Shown: piece after piece, positions 26,427-35,094 of the stretch | How the letters are laid out: each line of letters begins with the position of its first letter | How positions within the stretch are numbered: position 1 is the first letter of the stretch | From: a virus | IMG/VR virus record: IMGVR_UViG_3300032053_000025 | Span: 1 to 64,000 of that record | Strand: one strand, 5' to 3' | Length of the DNA: 64,000 nt | Notes under the pieces: model-generated | Seen by the model: only the letters and a program-made list of their open reading frames with translations | Database searches by the model: none | What the model was told of the DNA's origin: nothing | Position numbers and translations under genes: made by a program

Positions 26427-27338
26427 ATGAGTAAAATATTCAAGCCTTTTAAACTCCCTAATGACTCTGTAGATGTAAATACTCTACAATTCCCTTTATT
26501 AGCCAGCAGAAAGCTGGATGGATTGAGACTAGTTGTCAACAAGGGTGGTATGTTTACTTGTTCATTAAAACAATTTCCCAATGTGCAATTGCAGGGCAGG
26601 TTCGAGCATTTAATGAAGATTTCCAGAGGACTAAATTTACTCTTAGATGGAGAATTATTAGCTAAGAGTTTAACTTTCTATGAATTAAGTGGGCTTTGCA
26701 GGAGGCTAGACGCACCCTTACCAGAGGATTTATATTTTTATGCCTTTGATGCGGTACAAAACGAGCAATATGATATGGAGTTTAGCAAGAGGATATCTTA
26801 TTTAGACAATATAGCAAAATATTCTTATGTTAAGGTTCTAGAACAAAGATTAGTTAAATCTATAGAAGAAGTCTGGGCATTTTATGAAGAGGCATTAAAA
26901 GAAGGTCATTGTGATGGGCTAATCTTGAGAAGCCCAATGGGTAGATATAAATGTGGTAGAGCAACTATCAATGAAGGTTTGGGATATAAATTAAAGCCAT
27001 TCGAGACAATAGACTCCGCAATTATAGGGGTTGTACAAGCAACTGAGGTAGATCCAAGGGCAGAAAAGACAATCAACGAGCTGGGGCGGAGTACAACCTC
27101 TAAGAAATTAGGGGATAGAATTTTAATTGAAAAAGCCTCTGCTTTTGTTGTCAAGTATGAAGGAAAAGATTTGAAAGTTACTATTGCAATGACTGATATA
27201 GAGAAAGAAGAAATTTGGAAGAATAAGGATTCTTATATTGGAAGATGGATTGAATTCAAAGCCATGAGGGTGGGAATGCTTGAAGATGGTTTGCCAAGGC
27301 ACCCCACAACCCTGAGAATGAGAACCGATAAAGACTAA
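26427..27338 (+). CDS. ATP-dependent DNA ligase
   Basis: The 303-residue enzyme has the adenylation motif KLDGLR (K29), motif III LDGEL, motif IV DGLILR and motif V YKLKPF, followed by an OB-fold domain. The length fits the minimal T7-type ligases. It joins nicks in phage DNA. Its place inside the glycan cassette is odd; it is coupled by 1-base and 1-base gaps to its neighbours. Confidence 0.88.
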   Translation: MSKIFKPFKLPNDSVDVNTLQFPLLASRKLDGLRLVVNKGGMFTCSLKQFPNVQLQGRFEHLMKISRGLNLLLDGELLAKSLTFYELSGLCRRLDAPLPEDLYFYAFDAVQNEQYDMEFSKRISYLDNIAKYSYVKVLEQRLVKSIEEVWAFYEEALKEGHCDGLILRSPMGRYKCGRATINEGLGYKLKPFETIDSAIIGVVQATEVDPRAEKTINELGRSTTSKKLGDRILIEKASAFVVKYEGKDLKVTIAMTDIEKEEIWKNKDSYIGRWIEFKAMRVGMLEDGLPRHPTTLRMRTDKD

Positions 27339-27339
27339 T

Positions 27340-27552
27340 ATGCACTATATGCCTAAAAATACCAACTATTTAGCGATACTCGATAAGACCGAATCCATAG
27401 GCAAACAAATTAACGCAAATAAAATGATTGATTTGCGTATAGCAAGGGGCGGTTGTTTTGTTGCCCGTTATTATATTAAGACTGCAAAAATTAAAGGTAT
27501 TGAAGTAGACTTAATGTATGAAGTCAAGATTTATGACAATCTGAAATCATAG
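27340..27552 (+). CDS. Unknown small protein
   Basis: The 70-residue basic protein (IDLRIARGGCFVARYYIK in the middle) follows the ligase after one base. No motif recognised. Confidence 0.6.
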   Translation: MHYMPKNTNYLAILDKTESIGKQINANKMIDLRIARGGCFVARYYIKTAKIKGIEVDLMYEVKIYDNLKS

Positions 27553-27562
27553 GAGAATAATA

Positions 27563-28258
27563 ATGGAAATTAAGCAATACAAAGACTATCAAATCCAACT
27601 TCGATCCTCCTCAGATGCAGGAGTATTCCAAGAAATTATCATTAACAATTGTTATGGTATTGATTTTAAATGGTTTGATAAAGTAAAGACCATCATTGAT
27701 ATTGGTGGCCATATAGGTATATTTAGTTTATTTATTGCTCCTTATGTTGATAAGATTTATACCTTTGAACCTTATTGGCAAAATTATAGATTATTGGTAG
27801 AAAATGTAGACCAGAATAATTTACTATCTAAAATTAAATGTCATCAAAAAGCAGTTACCCATTATGAAGGAGTAATTGATTTTTATGAATCTAAACAAAC
27901 CCATGTAAGACATACTATTGTACCTCCGGGGCAATTAAAATTTTGCGACCAAGGGGAGAAAATAATTGTGCCTTGCACTTCTCTCTTCAATATTATGTCT
28001 ACTATTGGGCATCCAACCTTATTGAAAATAGATATTGAAGGTGGAGAATATTCCTTACTATTCAATACACCCGAGCAAGCATTTAAAAATATTACTTACA
28101 TTGTTATGGAAACTCACCATGACGAATCTTCCCTTTTCAATAAAGACGATCTTATCAAAAAATTAGAAAGTTATGGCTACAAAGTTTCCTGGAAATTTAA
28201 CTGGAAAGACCCAGACTATAAAATGACAACCGGAGATTTAATAGCCATAAAAGAATAG
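27563..28258 (+). CDS. FkbM-family methyltransferase
   Basis: The 231-residue protein has the AdoMet motif DIGGHIG (46-52), FEP (68-70) and a C-terminal KIDIEGGE motif, the FkbM signature. FkbM enzymes O-methylate sugars or lipids in polysaccharide and natural-product clusters. A GGAG site precedes the start. It likely caps or modifies the glycan made here. Confidence 0.85.
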   Translation: MEIKQYKDYQIQLRSSSDAGVFQEIIINNCYGIDFKWFDKVKTIIDIGGHIGIFSLFIAPYVDKIYTFEPYWQNYRLLVENVDQNNLLSKIKCHQKAVTHYEGVIDFYESKQTHVRHTIVPPGQLKFCDQGEKIIVPCTSLFNIMSTIGHPTLLKIDIEGGEYSLLFNTPEQAFKNITYIVMETHHDESSLFNKDDLIKKLESYGYKVSWKFNWKDPDYKMTTGDLIAIKE

Positions 28259-28265
28259 GAGTAAA

Positions 28266-29141
28266 ATGAGTTATAAACTCCAATTATTAAAAGAAAGTTT
28301 AATACCAATTACTGCCCAAGATTTAATTAATATAGGTGGAATTCCACCTATAGACCCCACCAAACAAGTGGCTATTGTTATTGATTCCTTCCTTAGAGAT
28401 AAATGTTTATTAATCCTCCTTAAAAGTATATTTAAATTCGCACCTCATTATAAAATTTATATTACAGGCCAGGGCATCTATAGTAAAGAGAAAGATGCCC
28501 TTTTTTGTTTATTGAAGGTAGCAGGCCATACCATAATTAATTGTGGCTTTGATGCAGGATTAGGTCAATGTCACAAAAAGATAGTAGAATTTGTGACTGA
28601 GCCTTATATATTTTTCTGCCATGAGGACGCTTTATTTACTGATAAAACTAACTTAGAATCAATGGTTAATATAATCAAACTTAATAGATATAGATTAGGT
28701 TGGCTATCTCCTTCTTCCTTATTCAATCAACCTTCCCATTTATTATTGAAAAATTTAAATTTAGCTATTACTCCTCTTGAAGTAGAATTTAAAAATAGTC
28801 ATAGAGATCCATTTATTTGCGATATTGCAGGTACTCAAGGTTTAGTTAAATCAACCTTATTTAGTTCAATCCAATATGATGCTCAATTTAAAATGAATGA
28901 AACTTTAGACTTAATGTTAAACATGAAATTTAATACTGTTAATAGAGTAGCAATCACCAACCAATCTATATTATGGCATCAAGAACCTTGTGAGCATCCT
29001 ATCTATCTTCAATATAAGCATAGGGAATGGTATTATGACCAATTATTAAGGACTAAATGGCAATTTACAAGTATTAATGGAAGAAAAATTAAAAGGGATA
29101 ATACTAAGTTTCTTTATGTTATGGAGGAAAATAATGGATAA
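28266..29141 (+). CDS. GT2-like glycosyltransferase paralog
   Basis: The 291-residue protein aligns with the N-terminal part of the protein at 22245 (SFLRDK, GQGIY, NCGFDAGLG, TEPYIFF). The DxD site reads CHEDA, so the first acid is replaced by His. A GGAG site precedes the ATG. The last 8 bases overlap the next gene. Confidence 0.7.
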   Translation: MSYKLQLLKESLIPITAQDLINIGGIPPIDPTKQVAIVIDSFLRDKCLLILLKSIFKFAPHYKIYITGQGIYSKEKDALFCLLKVAGHTIINCGFDAGLGQCHKKIVEFVTEPYIFFCHEDALFTDKTNLESMVNIIKLNRYRLGWLSPSSLFNQPSHLLLKNLNLAITPLEVEFKNSHRDPFICDIAGTQGLVKSTLFSSIQYDAQFKMNETLDLMLNMKFNTVNRVAITNQSILWHQEPCEHPIYLQYKHREWYYDQLLRTKWQFTSINGRKIKRDNTKFLYVMEENNG

Positions 29142-29889
29142 ATCTATCGCAGTAATTATGCCCTGCTTTAAACGTAACGAATTATTAGCCCAAACTGTAG
29201 AAACATATAAGCAATTTATGCCTAAAGATTGGGTATTATTAATTGGGGATCAAGACCCTTCTGAGGCTAAATTTAAGCAATATAATGCTGGCAATATTCA
29301 TTATTATCCCCTCCCCTATGATTGCGGGATTAGCTTAGCCAGAAATATGTTGATTAAAGAAGCCTCTAAATCAGGCTTCGAATACGGATTATTATCTGCC
29401 GATAGTATACCATTAATTAAAACGCCGGATTTAACTCCATATATTGAATTCCTTAAAATGGATCCTAATCATGGAATTATCGGGCTTCCTACGAGCGATA
29501 ATTTAAAGAAAGAGGATTTATGGAATGCTAATTTGTCCATTGATTCTGAGGGAATTCATTTATGGCCCGCTAACGAGTATACCGAGTTTAATGGGATTAA
29601 ATATAAGAAATGCCAGATTGTTAGCAATTTCTTTTTGTTTAAATTGCAATTAGCACTTGAGAACCCTTGGAGGGAGGAATTAAAATTAGCAGAGCATGAA
29701 TCGTTTTTCATTGACCTAATGCAGAAAACTTTATACAAGGTTTTCCATACTCCCTATAGGTTCGCTACATATATTCAATCTCGACCACCAGATTATGATA
29801 TTTATAGGCGAAGGTTGTATGATACTTATATCCCGTTGCTTCGTAAACTTTATGGGCTGAGGGCCTGGATAATTTACCATAATCGTTAA
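29134..29889 (+). CDS. GT2-like glycosyltransferase
   Basis: The start at 29134 follows GGAGG. The 251-residue protein has VIMPCFKRNELL, LIGDQDPS and DCGISLARN, clearly GT2. The usual DxD is replaced by SADS. It is the fifth protein or domain of one paralogous set in this cassette. Confidence 0.75.
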   Translation: MDKSIAVIMPCFKRNELLAQTVETYKQFMPKDWVLLIGDQDPSEAKFKQYNAGNIHYYPLPYDCGISLARNMLIKEASKSGFEYGLLSADSIPLIKTPDLTPYIEFLKMDPNHGIIGLPTSDNLKKEDLWNANLSIDSEGIHLWPANEYTEFNGIKYKKCQIVSNFFLFKLQLALENPWREELKLAEHESFFIDLMQKTLYKVFHTPYRFATYIQSRPPDYDIYRRRLYDTYIPLLRKLYGLRAWIIYHNR

Positions 29890-29900
29890 CAGGAGGTTTA

Positions 29901-30062
29901 ATGTTATTAGGAGCTCGAGTTCTAGCTAGGATTGACAATAAAGTCAAAGAATGTAGAGTAATTGATATTCAAGGGGACAATCTACAATTGGAAGCTGTTA
30001 CCGGCGAAATTATAAGCCGAAAATATTGGCAAGTAAATGGGGTTAAAAATGAGCAAGCCTAA
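29901..30062 (+). CDS. Unknown 53-residue protein
   Basis: AGGAGG at 29891-29896 precedes ATG. The small protein looks like a compact beta-barrel (LLGARVLARIDNKVKECRV). Its stop overlaps the next gene. Function unknown. Confidence 0.6.
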   Translation: MLLGARVLARIDNKVKECRVIDIQGDNLQLEAVTGEIISRKYWQVNGVKNEQA

Positions 30063-30777
30063 TCAGTTAATTATTCTTGGGGGAGGAGTATCGGTAACTG
30101 AAGGAATTGAATTAGGCCTTTGGGATAAAATTAAAGACCACTATGTTATGGGACTTAATTTTGCCTTCAAAACATTTAATCCAACCTTCACTTGTTTTGT
30201 TGACCCTATAAGTTTCTACCGAACATATAAGAGTGATATATTTAATCTGCCTTTAATTGTAGGTCGATATTCGAAAGATATTGTTAAGGATATTTGGCCC
30301 AATACAATTCTATTAAAGGATACTTGGATTTATAAGAGGGATTGCTCTGAGGGAGTTTACAATATATTTTTATGTGGAATATTTGGATTATCGTTAGCAA
30401 TTTATTTAGCAGATAAGATAGATATAAAAGAAATTTTCATGTTAGGGATAGATGGTGGAAACATAACTGGCAACCATGATAAATTTGGAAAATGGGAATC
30501 ACATTACTATAGTTCAGAATTTACCCATAAGGGAACAGGTAAAATTAAGACCTATCATAAAGATGATGCTATACATAAAATGTATAAGGCTTTTGAGCAA
30601 GTTCAAGACATCAATATTTACAATGTTTCGCCTTTAAGTAGGATTAAACAGTTTCCTAAGATTGATTATTTGACATTCTTCGATAAAATTGAGACTACAA
30701 CTTATGACCAAAACTTACTTAGACTTGATATTAAACAACATTGCATAGATTTAGCAAACTTGCAAAAACAACATTAA
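30049..30777 (+). CDS. MptE-like/DUF115-type Rossmann protein
   Basis: The start at 30049 is chosen from the ATG in the overlap; the frame from 30037 is longer only by a few codons. The 242-residue protein begins ILGGGVSV and has VMGLNFAFKTFNP and CFVDPISFYR, the pattern of MptE-like/DUF115 proteins, which include transferases in flagellin and surface glycosylation. It could also be related to sialyltransferase-type folds. It ends the glycan cassette. Confidence 0.6.
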   Translation: MSKPNQLIILGGGVSVTEGIELGLWDKIKDHYVMGLNFAFKTFNPTFTCFVDPISFYRTYKSDIFNLPLIVGRYSKDIVKDIWPNTILLKDTWIYKRDCSEGVYNIFLCGIFGLSLAIYLADKIDIKEIFMLGIDGGNITGNHDKFGKWESHYYSSEFTHKGTGKIKTYHKDDAIHKMYKAFEQVQDINIYNVSPLSRIKQFPKIDYLTFFDKIETTTYDQNLLRLDIKQHCIDLANLQKQH

Positions 30778-30788
30778 TAGGTTATACT
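30760..30788 (+). promoter_or_regulatory. Possible sigma70-like promoter
   Basis: TTGCAA (30760-30765) and TATACT (30783-30788) have a 17-base spacer and the same form as the promoter at 13040. However, transcription would begin near 30795, so the AGAGGTG site of the next gene would lie upstream of the start. It may serve only genes further along, or be chance. Confidence 0.35.
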
Positions 30789-30801
30789 AGAGGTGAGAAT
30801 A

Positions 30802-31119
30802 ATGTGGCTTAATTATTTATACATTTTTGGCATTGCATTGATAGAATCCTTTGGATTAGGATTAAATGCTAAATTTCTCCAAAGGGGCAAGAAATTACCT
30901 TGCTATATTACATCCTCTATTAATGCTTTATTATATTTGACTGTGTTAGGCGTAGCAGTTGAGAATTTACACAACTGGCCCGCCAAGTTAGTGTATGTTC
31001 AGGGTTTTGCGATCGGGGACATATTGACATTAATGTTTGATGCTAAATTAGAGAAACTTGCTAAGTCCAAAGGGATTAAAAATTTTAAGAAGAAATTAAA
31101 ACGGTGGAGGGTTAAGTGA
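30802..31119 (+). CDS. Membrane protein resembling UPF0316/DUF5698
   Basis: The ATG at 30802 has GAGGTG upstream. The 105-residue protein has hydrophobic segments (YLYIFGIALIESFGLGL, INALLYLTVLGVAV) and a basic C-terminus. ALLYLTVLG and QGFAIGDIL recall the DUF5698 (UPF0316) family, whose role is unknown. The next start overlaps its stop (ATGA). Confidence 0.6.
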   Translation: MWLNYLYIFGIALIESFGLGLNAKFLQRGKKLPCYITSSINALLYLTVLGVAVENLHNWPAKLVYVQGFAIGDILTLMFDAKLEKLAKSKGIKNFKKKLKRWRVK

Positions 31120-31337
31120 AATATCTTAGCAATAAACCATTCTCGGTGCCTGTAGGCACCTTACCATTCAATATTAAGCCTAATTGCGATTCATGCTGGC
31201 ATTTTAAACGTTCAAACTTCTTTAGTAAACATCAATGTAATAATTGCCATTCATGGAAAAACTTCCTCAAAAAGGAAGTTAATTTTAAACAGGTTATTGA
31301 TAATTTTCTATATCAATTATTTTTGGAGAAGAAATAA
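31116..31337 (+). CDS. Small zinc-binding protein
   Basis: The 73-residue protein has CDSC and CNNC pairs spaced as in a zinc finger. A perfect 7-base inverted repeat (GGTGCCT/AGGCACC, 31145-31160) lies in the coding sequence. No family recognised. Confidence 0.6.
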   Translation: MKYLSNKPFSVPVGTLPFNIKPNCDSCWHFKRSNFFSKHQCNNCHSWKNFLKKEVNFKQVIDNFLYQLFLEKK

Positions 31338-31338
31338 C

Positions 31339-32907
31339 ATGGCAACCTTATTTACAGCAGATTTGCATGGTAATGATACAACGATTGCTCTTCTAAGAGG
31401 ATTTAAGACTAAAGAAGAGCATGATAGTTGGCTTATTCATTGTTGGAATCAACAAGTTAATAAAAATGATTTAGTATATGTATTAGGTGATTTTTGTAAA
31501 GGTAATCACCATGAAGTAAGATCATTTAGAATGAAATTAAAAGGTAAAATTATTTTAATCCTCGGAAACCACGACCATTGTTTCTCTCTTGAAACCGAAA
31601 TATTAACAACCGCCGGATATAAATCCTTTAAATATTTAAAAATGGGAGATATTATTCCCACAATTAATAAAGAACAAAATATTATAGAAATGAACCCCAT
31701 CGAAAATATAATGCAGGCATGGGTAGATCAAGCATATATGTTTAACGGAAGGTCTGCTTCGGGGGTTTTCAGTAAAAATCACGAACATATAATTTTGCAA
31801 AATACTTATTTAAAAAATAAAACCGAACCAATAGAACGTAAATGGGTTAAATTACCTTCTTCTACCATTTGGAATTATAAATCTCGTTTATTAATGCCCG
31901 CTTCATTTATAAGTGGCCAGGAAGATATTAATATTTCAGATAACTGGCTATCGTTTTTTGGATGGTTATTTAGCGATGGGGGATTTGATAAACAAGGGGC
32001 CATTACTTTATACCAAAGTAAACCAAAAAATATACCAATTATTGAACATTTATTAACACAACTTAAATTAACATATACGACTACTATAAGAAAAAATAAA
32101 ACCCCTAATTGGTATAATAACAAACTCATTAAGGGCAATTATCCAGCATTTGAATTTAGAATAAAGAGCGTAATAGGAAAACCAATATTAGAACAATTTT
32201 CCATAACCCACCGCCACCAATTACCTTCTTGGTTTTTTAATCTTTCTGATAGGCAAGTGCGGTTGTTCCTTACCTCTTATAAATTGGGAAACGGAAGCAA
32301 GGGTAATTCCCCCTCAGAGTGTGTATGGGGAACAAAAGAATTATTATCCAGTCTTATGGGACTGTGTATTACGCATGGAATAGATTGTAATCTAGTGGAG
32401 CAAAATACTAGAAAGGGGGTCTATTATTTATGTTTGCGTAACAGACCTTTTGTAAAAAATATGCAGTACAAAAGAAATTATGGCATTAGAGAGATACCAG
32501 TAACCAATAGACAAATTATTTCTTATAATAATATGATGTACGATATAGAAGTTAAAAATCACACCTTTTTTATTAGACACAATGGAAAATCTTTAATTAC
32601 AGGAAATTCTAACCGTATCCAAAATTTACCAGAATTATTCACTGGGATTTATGATATCAAGGAAATTAAAATCCGGGGATTCAAAACCACATTATGCCAT
32701 TATTCGTTACGGACATGGCCATCATCAAATTTTAATTCATTTATGCTCCACGGGCATAGTCATGGAGGCTTATTACCTCAAGGCAAGCAACTTGATGTTG
32801 ACATAGGTTCTAATCATGGAATCTTATATACTGAGGATGATATCTTAGCTATTATGAAACTTCGTGGGGACAATTTTAATTACATCGATAAATCCATAAC
32901 TCCTTAA
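31339..32907 (+). CDS. Calcineurin-like phosphoesterase interrupted by an intein
   Basis: The product is 522 residues; without the intein (residues 81-423) it is about 179. The host protein has DLHGND near residue 8, GDFCKGNH, GNHDH at 76-80 and a C-terminal LHGHSHG, a complete metallophosphoesterase. The intein sits right after GNHDH, so the enzyme needs splicing to rejoin this metal-binding motif. Such phage enzymes may act on nucleotides, cyclic dinucleotides or RNA ends; an RNA ligase lies close by. The ATG at 31339 has a GGAGA site. Confidence 0.85.
   Translation: MATLFTADLHGNDTTIALLRGFKTKEEHDSWLIHCWNQQVNKNDLVYVLGDFCKGNHHEVRSFRMKLKGKIILILGNHDHCFSLETEILTTAGYKSFKYLKMGDIIPTINKEQNIIEMNPIENIMQAWVDQAYMFNGRSASGVFSKNHEHIILQNTYLKNKTEPIERKWVKLPSSTIWNYKSRLLMPASFISGQEDINISDNWLSFFGWLFSDGGFDKQGAITLYQSKPKNIPIIEHLLTQLKLTYTTTIRKNKTPNWYNNKLIKGNYPAFEFRIKSVIGKPILEQFSITHRHQLPSWFFNLSDRQVRLFLTSYKLGNGSKGNSPSECVWGTKELLSSLMGLCITHGIDCNLVEQNTRKGVYYLCLRNRPFVKNMQYKRNYGIREIPVTNRQIISYNNMMYDIEVKNHTFFIRHNGKSLITGNSNRIQNLPELFTGIYDIKEIKIRGFKTTLCHYSLRTWPSSNFNSFMLHGHSHGGLLPQGKQLDVDIGSNHGILYTEDDILAIMKLRGDNFNYIDKSITP
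31579..32607 (+). mobile_element. Intein in the phosphoesterase active-site motif
   Basis: This 343-residue element starts with Cys (CFSLETEILTTAGYK, block A) and ends LITGN before Ser. LAGLIDADG-like motifs FFGWLFSDGG (206-215) and LFLTSYKLGNG (309-319) are present. The penultimate residue is Gly, not the usual His, and block B reads KNHEH in place of the usual TxxH. These are known variants, but splicing efficiency is uncertain. Frame is intact. Confidence 0.85.
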
Positions 32908-32912
32908 CTAAA

Positions 32913-33284
32913 ATGAAAATCCCATACATATCCAAACAATGCGGCAAAGTCTTACATATTTATGATCCTGTTTATCAGCAAAACTATTACTATTTTAATT
33001 GCAGAACTCATAAAGAATATGTGAAACTCCTAAAATCTAAATTTAATATCGATAGAGAGCCTAATGAAGATATAGGTGGGAATTGTTCTATACATGAGCA
33101 TAGAGGTATATTTATCGTTTTTATATGGACAATTAGAAGAGGGCCGGATATTATTGCCCACGAAGTTTTACATGCAGTAAGTTGGATATTGAGAAATAGG
33201 GATATACCACTTAAAGATGATACCGAAGAAGCTTATGCTTATTTAACTCAATTTTTGATGAAGGAAATATTGGCTAAACGATGA
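32913..33284 (+). CDS. Small HExxH metalloprotease-like protein
   Basis: The 123-residue protein has HEVLHAVSW, a zinc-binding HExxH, and a downstream acidic helix DDTEEAYAYL that may supply the third ligand. This recalls SprT-like or small metallopeptidases. The substrate is not known. Confidence 0.65.
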   Translation: MKIPYISKQCGKVLHIYDPVYQQNYYYFNCRTHKEYVKLLKSKFNIDREPNEDIGGNCSIHEHRGIFIVFIWTIRRGPDIIAHEVLHAVSWILRNRDIPLKDDTEEAYAYLTQFLMKEILAKR

Positions 33285-33397
33285 CACATTCAGAAGCTTC
33301 ACCACTATTCCGATTATTCGTTCTTTTATTCCTGCCAATTATAGGTTTAATTGGTATGTTTGTATGTTTATTTGAGGAGGTTTATGATGGGCAATAG
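33281..33397 (+). CDS. Small membrane protein, 38 residues
   Basis: The start overlaps the previous gene (ATGA). One hydrophobic segment (LFRLFVLLFLPIIGLIG) is followed by a short acidic tail. It overlaps the next gene. Small size limits certainty. Confidence 0.5.
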   Translation: MTHSEASPLFRLFVLLFLPIIGLIGMFVCLFEEVYDGQ

Positions 33398-33548
33398 ATA
33401 TGAGTTTAAAATTGCAATATTAAATAAGGCATATACTAATCAACTTATAGTTGCCTTAGCACATCAAGGTTATGGTCCTTATTTAACTTCGGAAAATGAG
33501 GTAGGTATCACAATTTCTGATAGCGAATTAACTAAAATAAAGGAGTAA
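33387..33548 (+). CDS. Unknown 53-residue protein
   Basis: GAGGAGG at 33374-33380 best fits the ATG at 33387; an adjacent ATG at 33384 is also possible. The protein is small and mixed alpha/beta (NQLIVALAHQGYG), with no motif. Confidence 0.6.
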   Translation: MGNRYEFKIAILNKAYTNQLIVALAHQGYGPYLTSENEVGITISDSELTKIKE

Positions 33549-33550
33549 TT

Positions 33551-34144
33551 ATGGTTTATCCCGAATTTCAAGCATTTAAAAAGATACCTAGATTAAATAG
33601 AGATATAACCATCACCGAAAAAATTGATGGTTCAAATATTGTGTTTTATATTGACGAAGTAGATAATTTATTTGTCGGTAGTCATAGAAGATGGTTAGAT
33701 GAACACAATGACAACCACGGCTCATATAACTGGGCTATGGAATACAAACCAGAATTATTAAAACTGGGGGTGGGCTATCACTATGCTGAAATAATGGGGG
33801 AGGGAATACAAAGAACCTATGGTTTAAAAGAAAAAAGAGTATATTTATTCAACACGAGTCGCTGGTGTTTGCATGATGCCGAGCCCGGATTGGTCAGTAT
33901 AGACCCAAAAACCAAAATAGAAAAGTATCAGGAGCGGGCTCCCAAGTGTTGTTATATCGTTCCTGTATTATATGAGGGTATTTTTAGTATGGATGCCATT
34001 GATTATTGTTTAGAATTTTTACAAGATTTTGGGAGCCGGGCTGTAATGGGATTTAATAAGCCGGAGGGATTGGTAGTGTGGCATCATGCTGCAGGTCAAT
34101 ACTTTAAAAAAACCATTGAAAACGATGAGGGCAAACATGGATAA
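33551..34144 (+). CDS. RNA ligase, Rnl2-like
   Basis: The 197-residue protein has the adenylation motif EKIDGSN (K24) and a C-terminal PEGLVVW and FKKT, motifs IV and V of the RNA_ligase family (PF09414). It should seal RNA ends, as in T4 repair of cleaved tRNAs. With the intein phosphoesterase upstream it could form an RNA end-healing and sealing pair. The next gene overlaps its 3' end. Confidence 0.82.
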   Translation: MVYPEFQAFKKIPRLNRDITITEKIDGSNIVFYIDEVDNLFVGSHRRWLDEHNDNHGSYNWAMEYKPELLKLGVGYHYAEIMGEGIQRTYGLKEKRVYLFNTSRWCLHDAEPGLVSIDPKTKIEKYQERAPKCCYIVPVLYEGIFSMDAIDYCLEFLQDFGSRAVMGFNKPEGLVVWHHAAGQYFKKTIENDEGKHG

Positions 34145-34664
34145 CCTTAAAAAACTATTCAAACAGTTCTACCAAGGCTTAATAATAACCTTCTGTGGCC
34201 TTCTGGGGGCTCTAGGGGGCGTTGTAAACAAGGACTATCGTAGATTTGCCTTACCTGTAATCCTTACATTATATGTAATATTTAAGCTTCCTGATTGGAA
34301 AGTTTTATCAATGTTATTTATGATGTTAGCATTTTCGATCGGATATGGAATCCCAGATTCCTTAGATTCTGGATCAGTCTTAGGTAGATTCTTTATGAAT
34401 ATATTCAATAACAATACAATATTATCCAATTTAGCTTGCAGGGGCATAGTAGCTATAATTATAATCCTATCATGTCTTTCAATCCCTATTATCAAGCATA
34501 ATTGGATACCTTATGGGGTATATTCAATAATATTTCTATGCTTATTTGCTTATATAAGCTTTCAATCATGGGGAATAATACCCTTTAGGGGTAAAGAACT
34601 GAATGTGGTTGATCTAATCGTTTATAGTTTGATCGGAATTTATGTAATTTTATTGGTTAAATAA
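34137..34664 (+). CDS. Multi-span membrane protein
   Basis: The start at 34137 follows GAGGG and overlaps the RNA ligase stop. The 175 residues include about five to six hydrophobic segments (GLIITFCGLLGALGGVV, GIVAIIIILSCLSIPII, VDLIVYSLIGIYVILLV). Length and topology fit an uncharacterised inner-membrane protein. Function unknown. Confidence 0.65.
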   Translation: MDNLKKLFKQFYQGLIITFCGLLGALGGVVNKDYRRFALPVILTLYVIFKLPDWKVLSMLFMMLAFSIGYGIPDSLDSGSVLGRFFMNIFNNNTILSNLACRGIVAIIIILSCLSIPIIKHNWIPYGVYSIIFLCLFAYISFQSWGIIPFRGKELNVVDLIVYSLIGIYVILLVK

Positions 34665-34674
34665 GGAGGATAAT

Positions 34675-34896
34675 ATGATAAAATTAAAAATAGGAGATAA
34701 AGTAGAAATATTGCAATGTTCTTGTCTAACTCACAATGCTTGTGAGCCTAATTGCATTGGCTGCTTAGGAAAAGTGATTGAGACACCTAAAGATTATCTA
34801 AACGATCCTCGCTATAAGAACCGCAATATTACAGTGCGGTTTTCTCCTACCAGTTGGTGCATGTTTAATAGAAGTGAACTTACAATATTAAAATAA
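34675..34896 (+). CDS. Unknown Cys-rich small protein
   Basis: The 73-residue protein has CSCLTHNACEPNCIGC (residues 15-30), which could bind zinc. A good AAGGAGG site stands upstream. No family recognised. Confidence 0.65.
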   Translation: MIKLKIGDKVEILQCSCLTHNACEPNCIGCLGKVIETPKDYLNDPRYKNRNITVRFSPTSWCMFNRSELTILK

Positions 34897-34905
34897 GGAG
34901 ACTAA

Positions 34906-35094
34906 ATGATTACAGTATCCATATTTATTAACGGCAATCCAATATTAACCCGCTCTGCGGTAAATCAATTAAAAGACACCTTAAAAGGCGAAGCGACTTA
35001 CAAGGTTGATGATGGTTCTATTATTTTACATAAACGTAGTAAAGGTGCAATACCTTTAGCTATTAAGCTTCTTAAACTAATAAAGGAGATATAA
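34906..35094 (+). CDS. Unknown small protein
   Basis: The 62-residue basic protein (LKDTLKGEATYKVDDG, then KRSKGAIPLA) is coupled to the next gene by TAATG. AAGGAG precedes its ATG. Unknown function. Confidence 0.6.
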   Translation: MITVSIFINGNPILTRSAVNQLKDTLKGEATYKVDDGSIILHKRSKGAIPLAIKLLKLIKEI

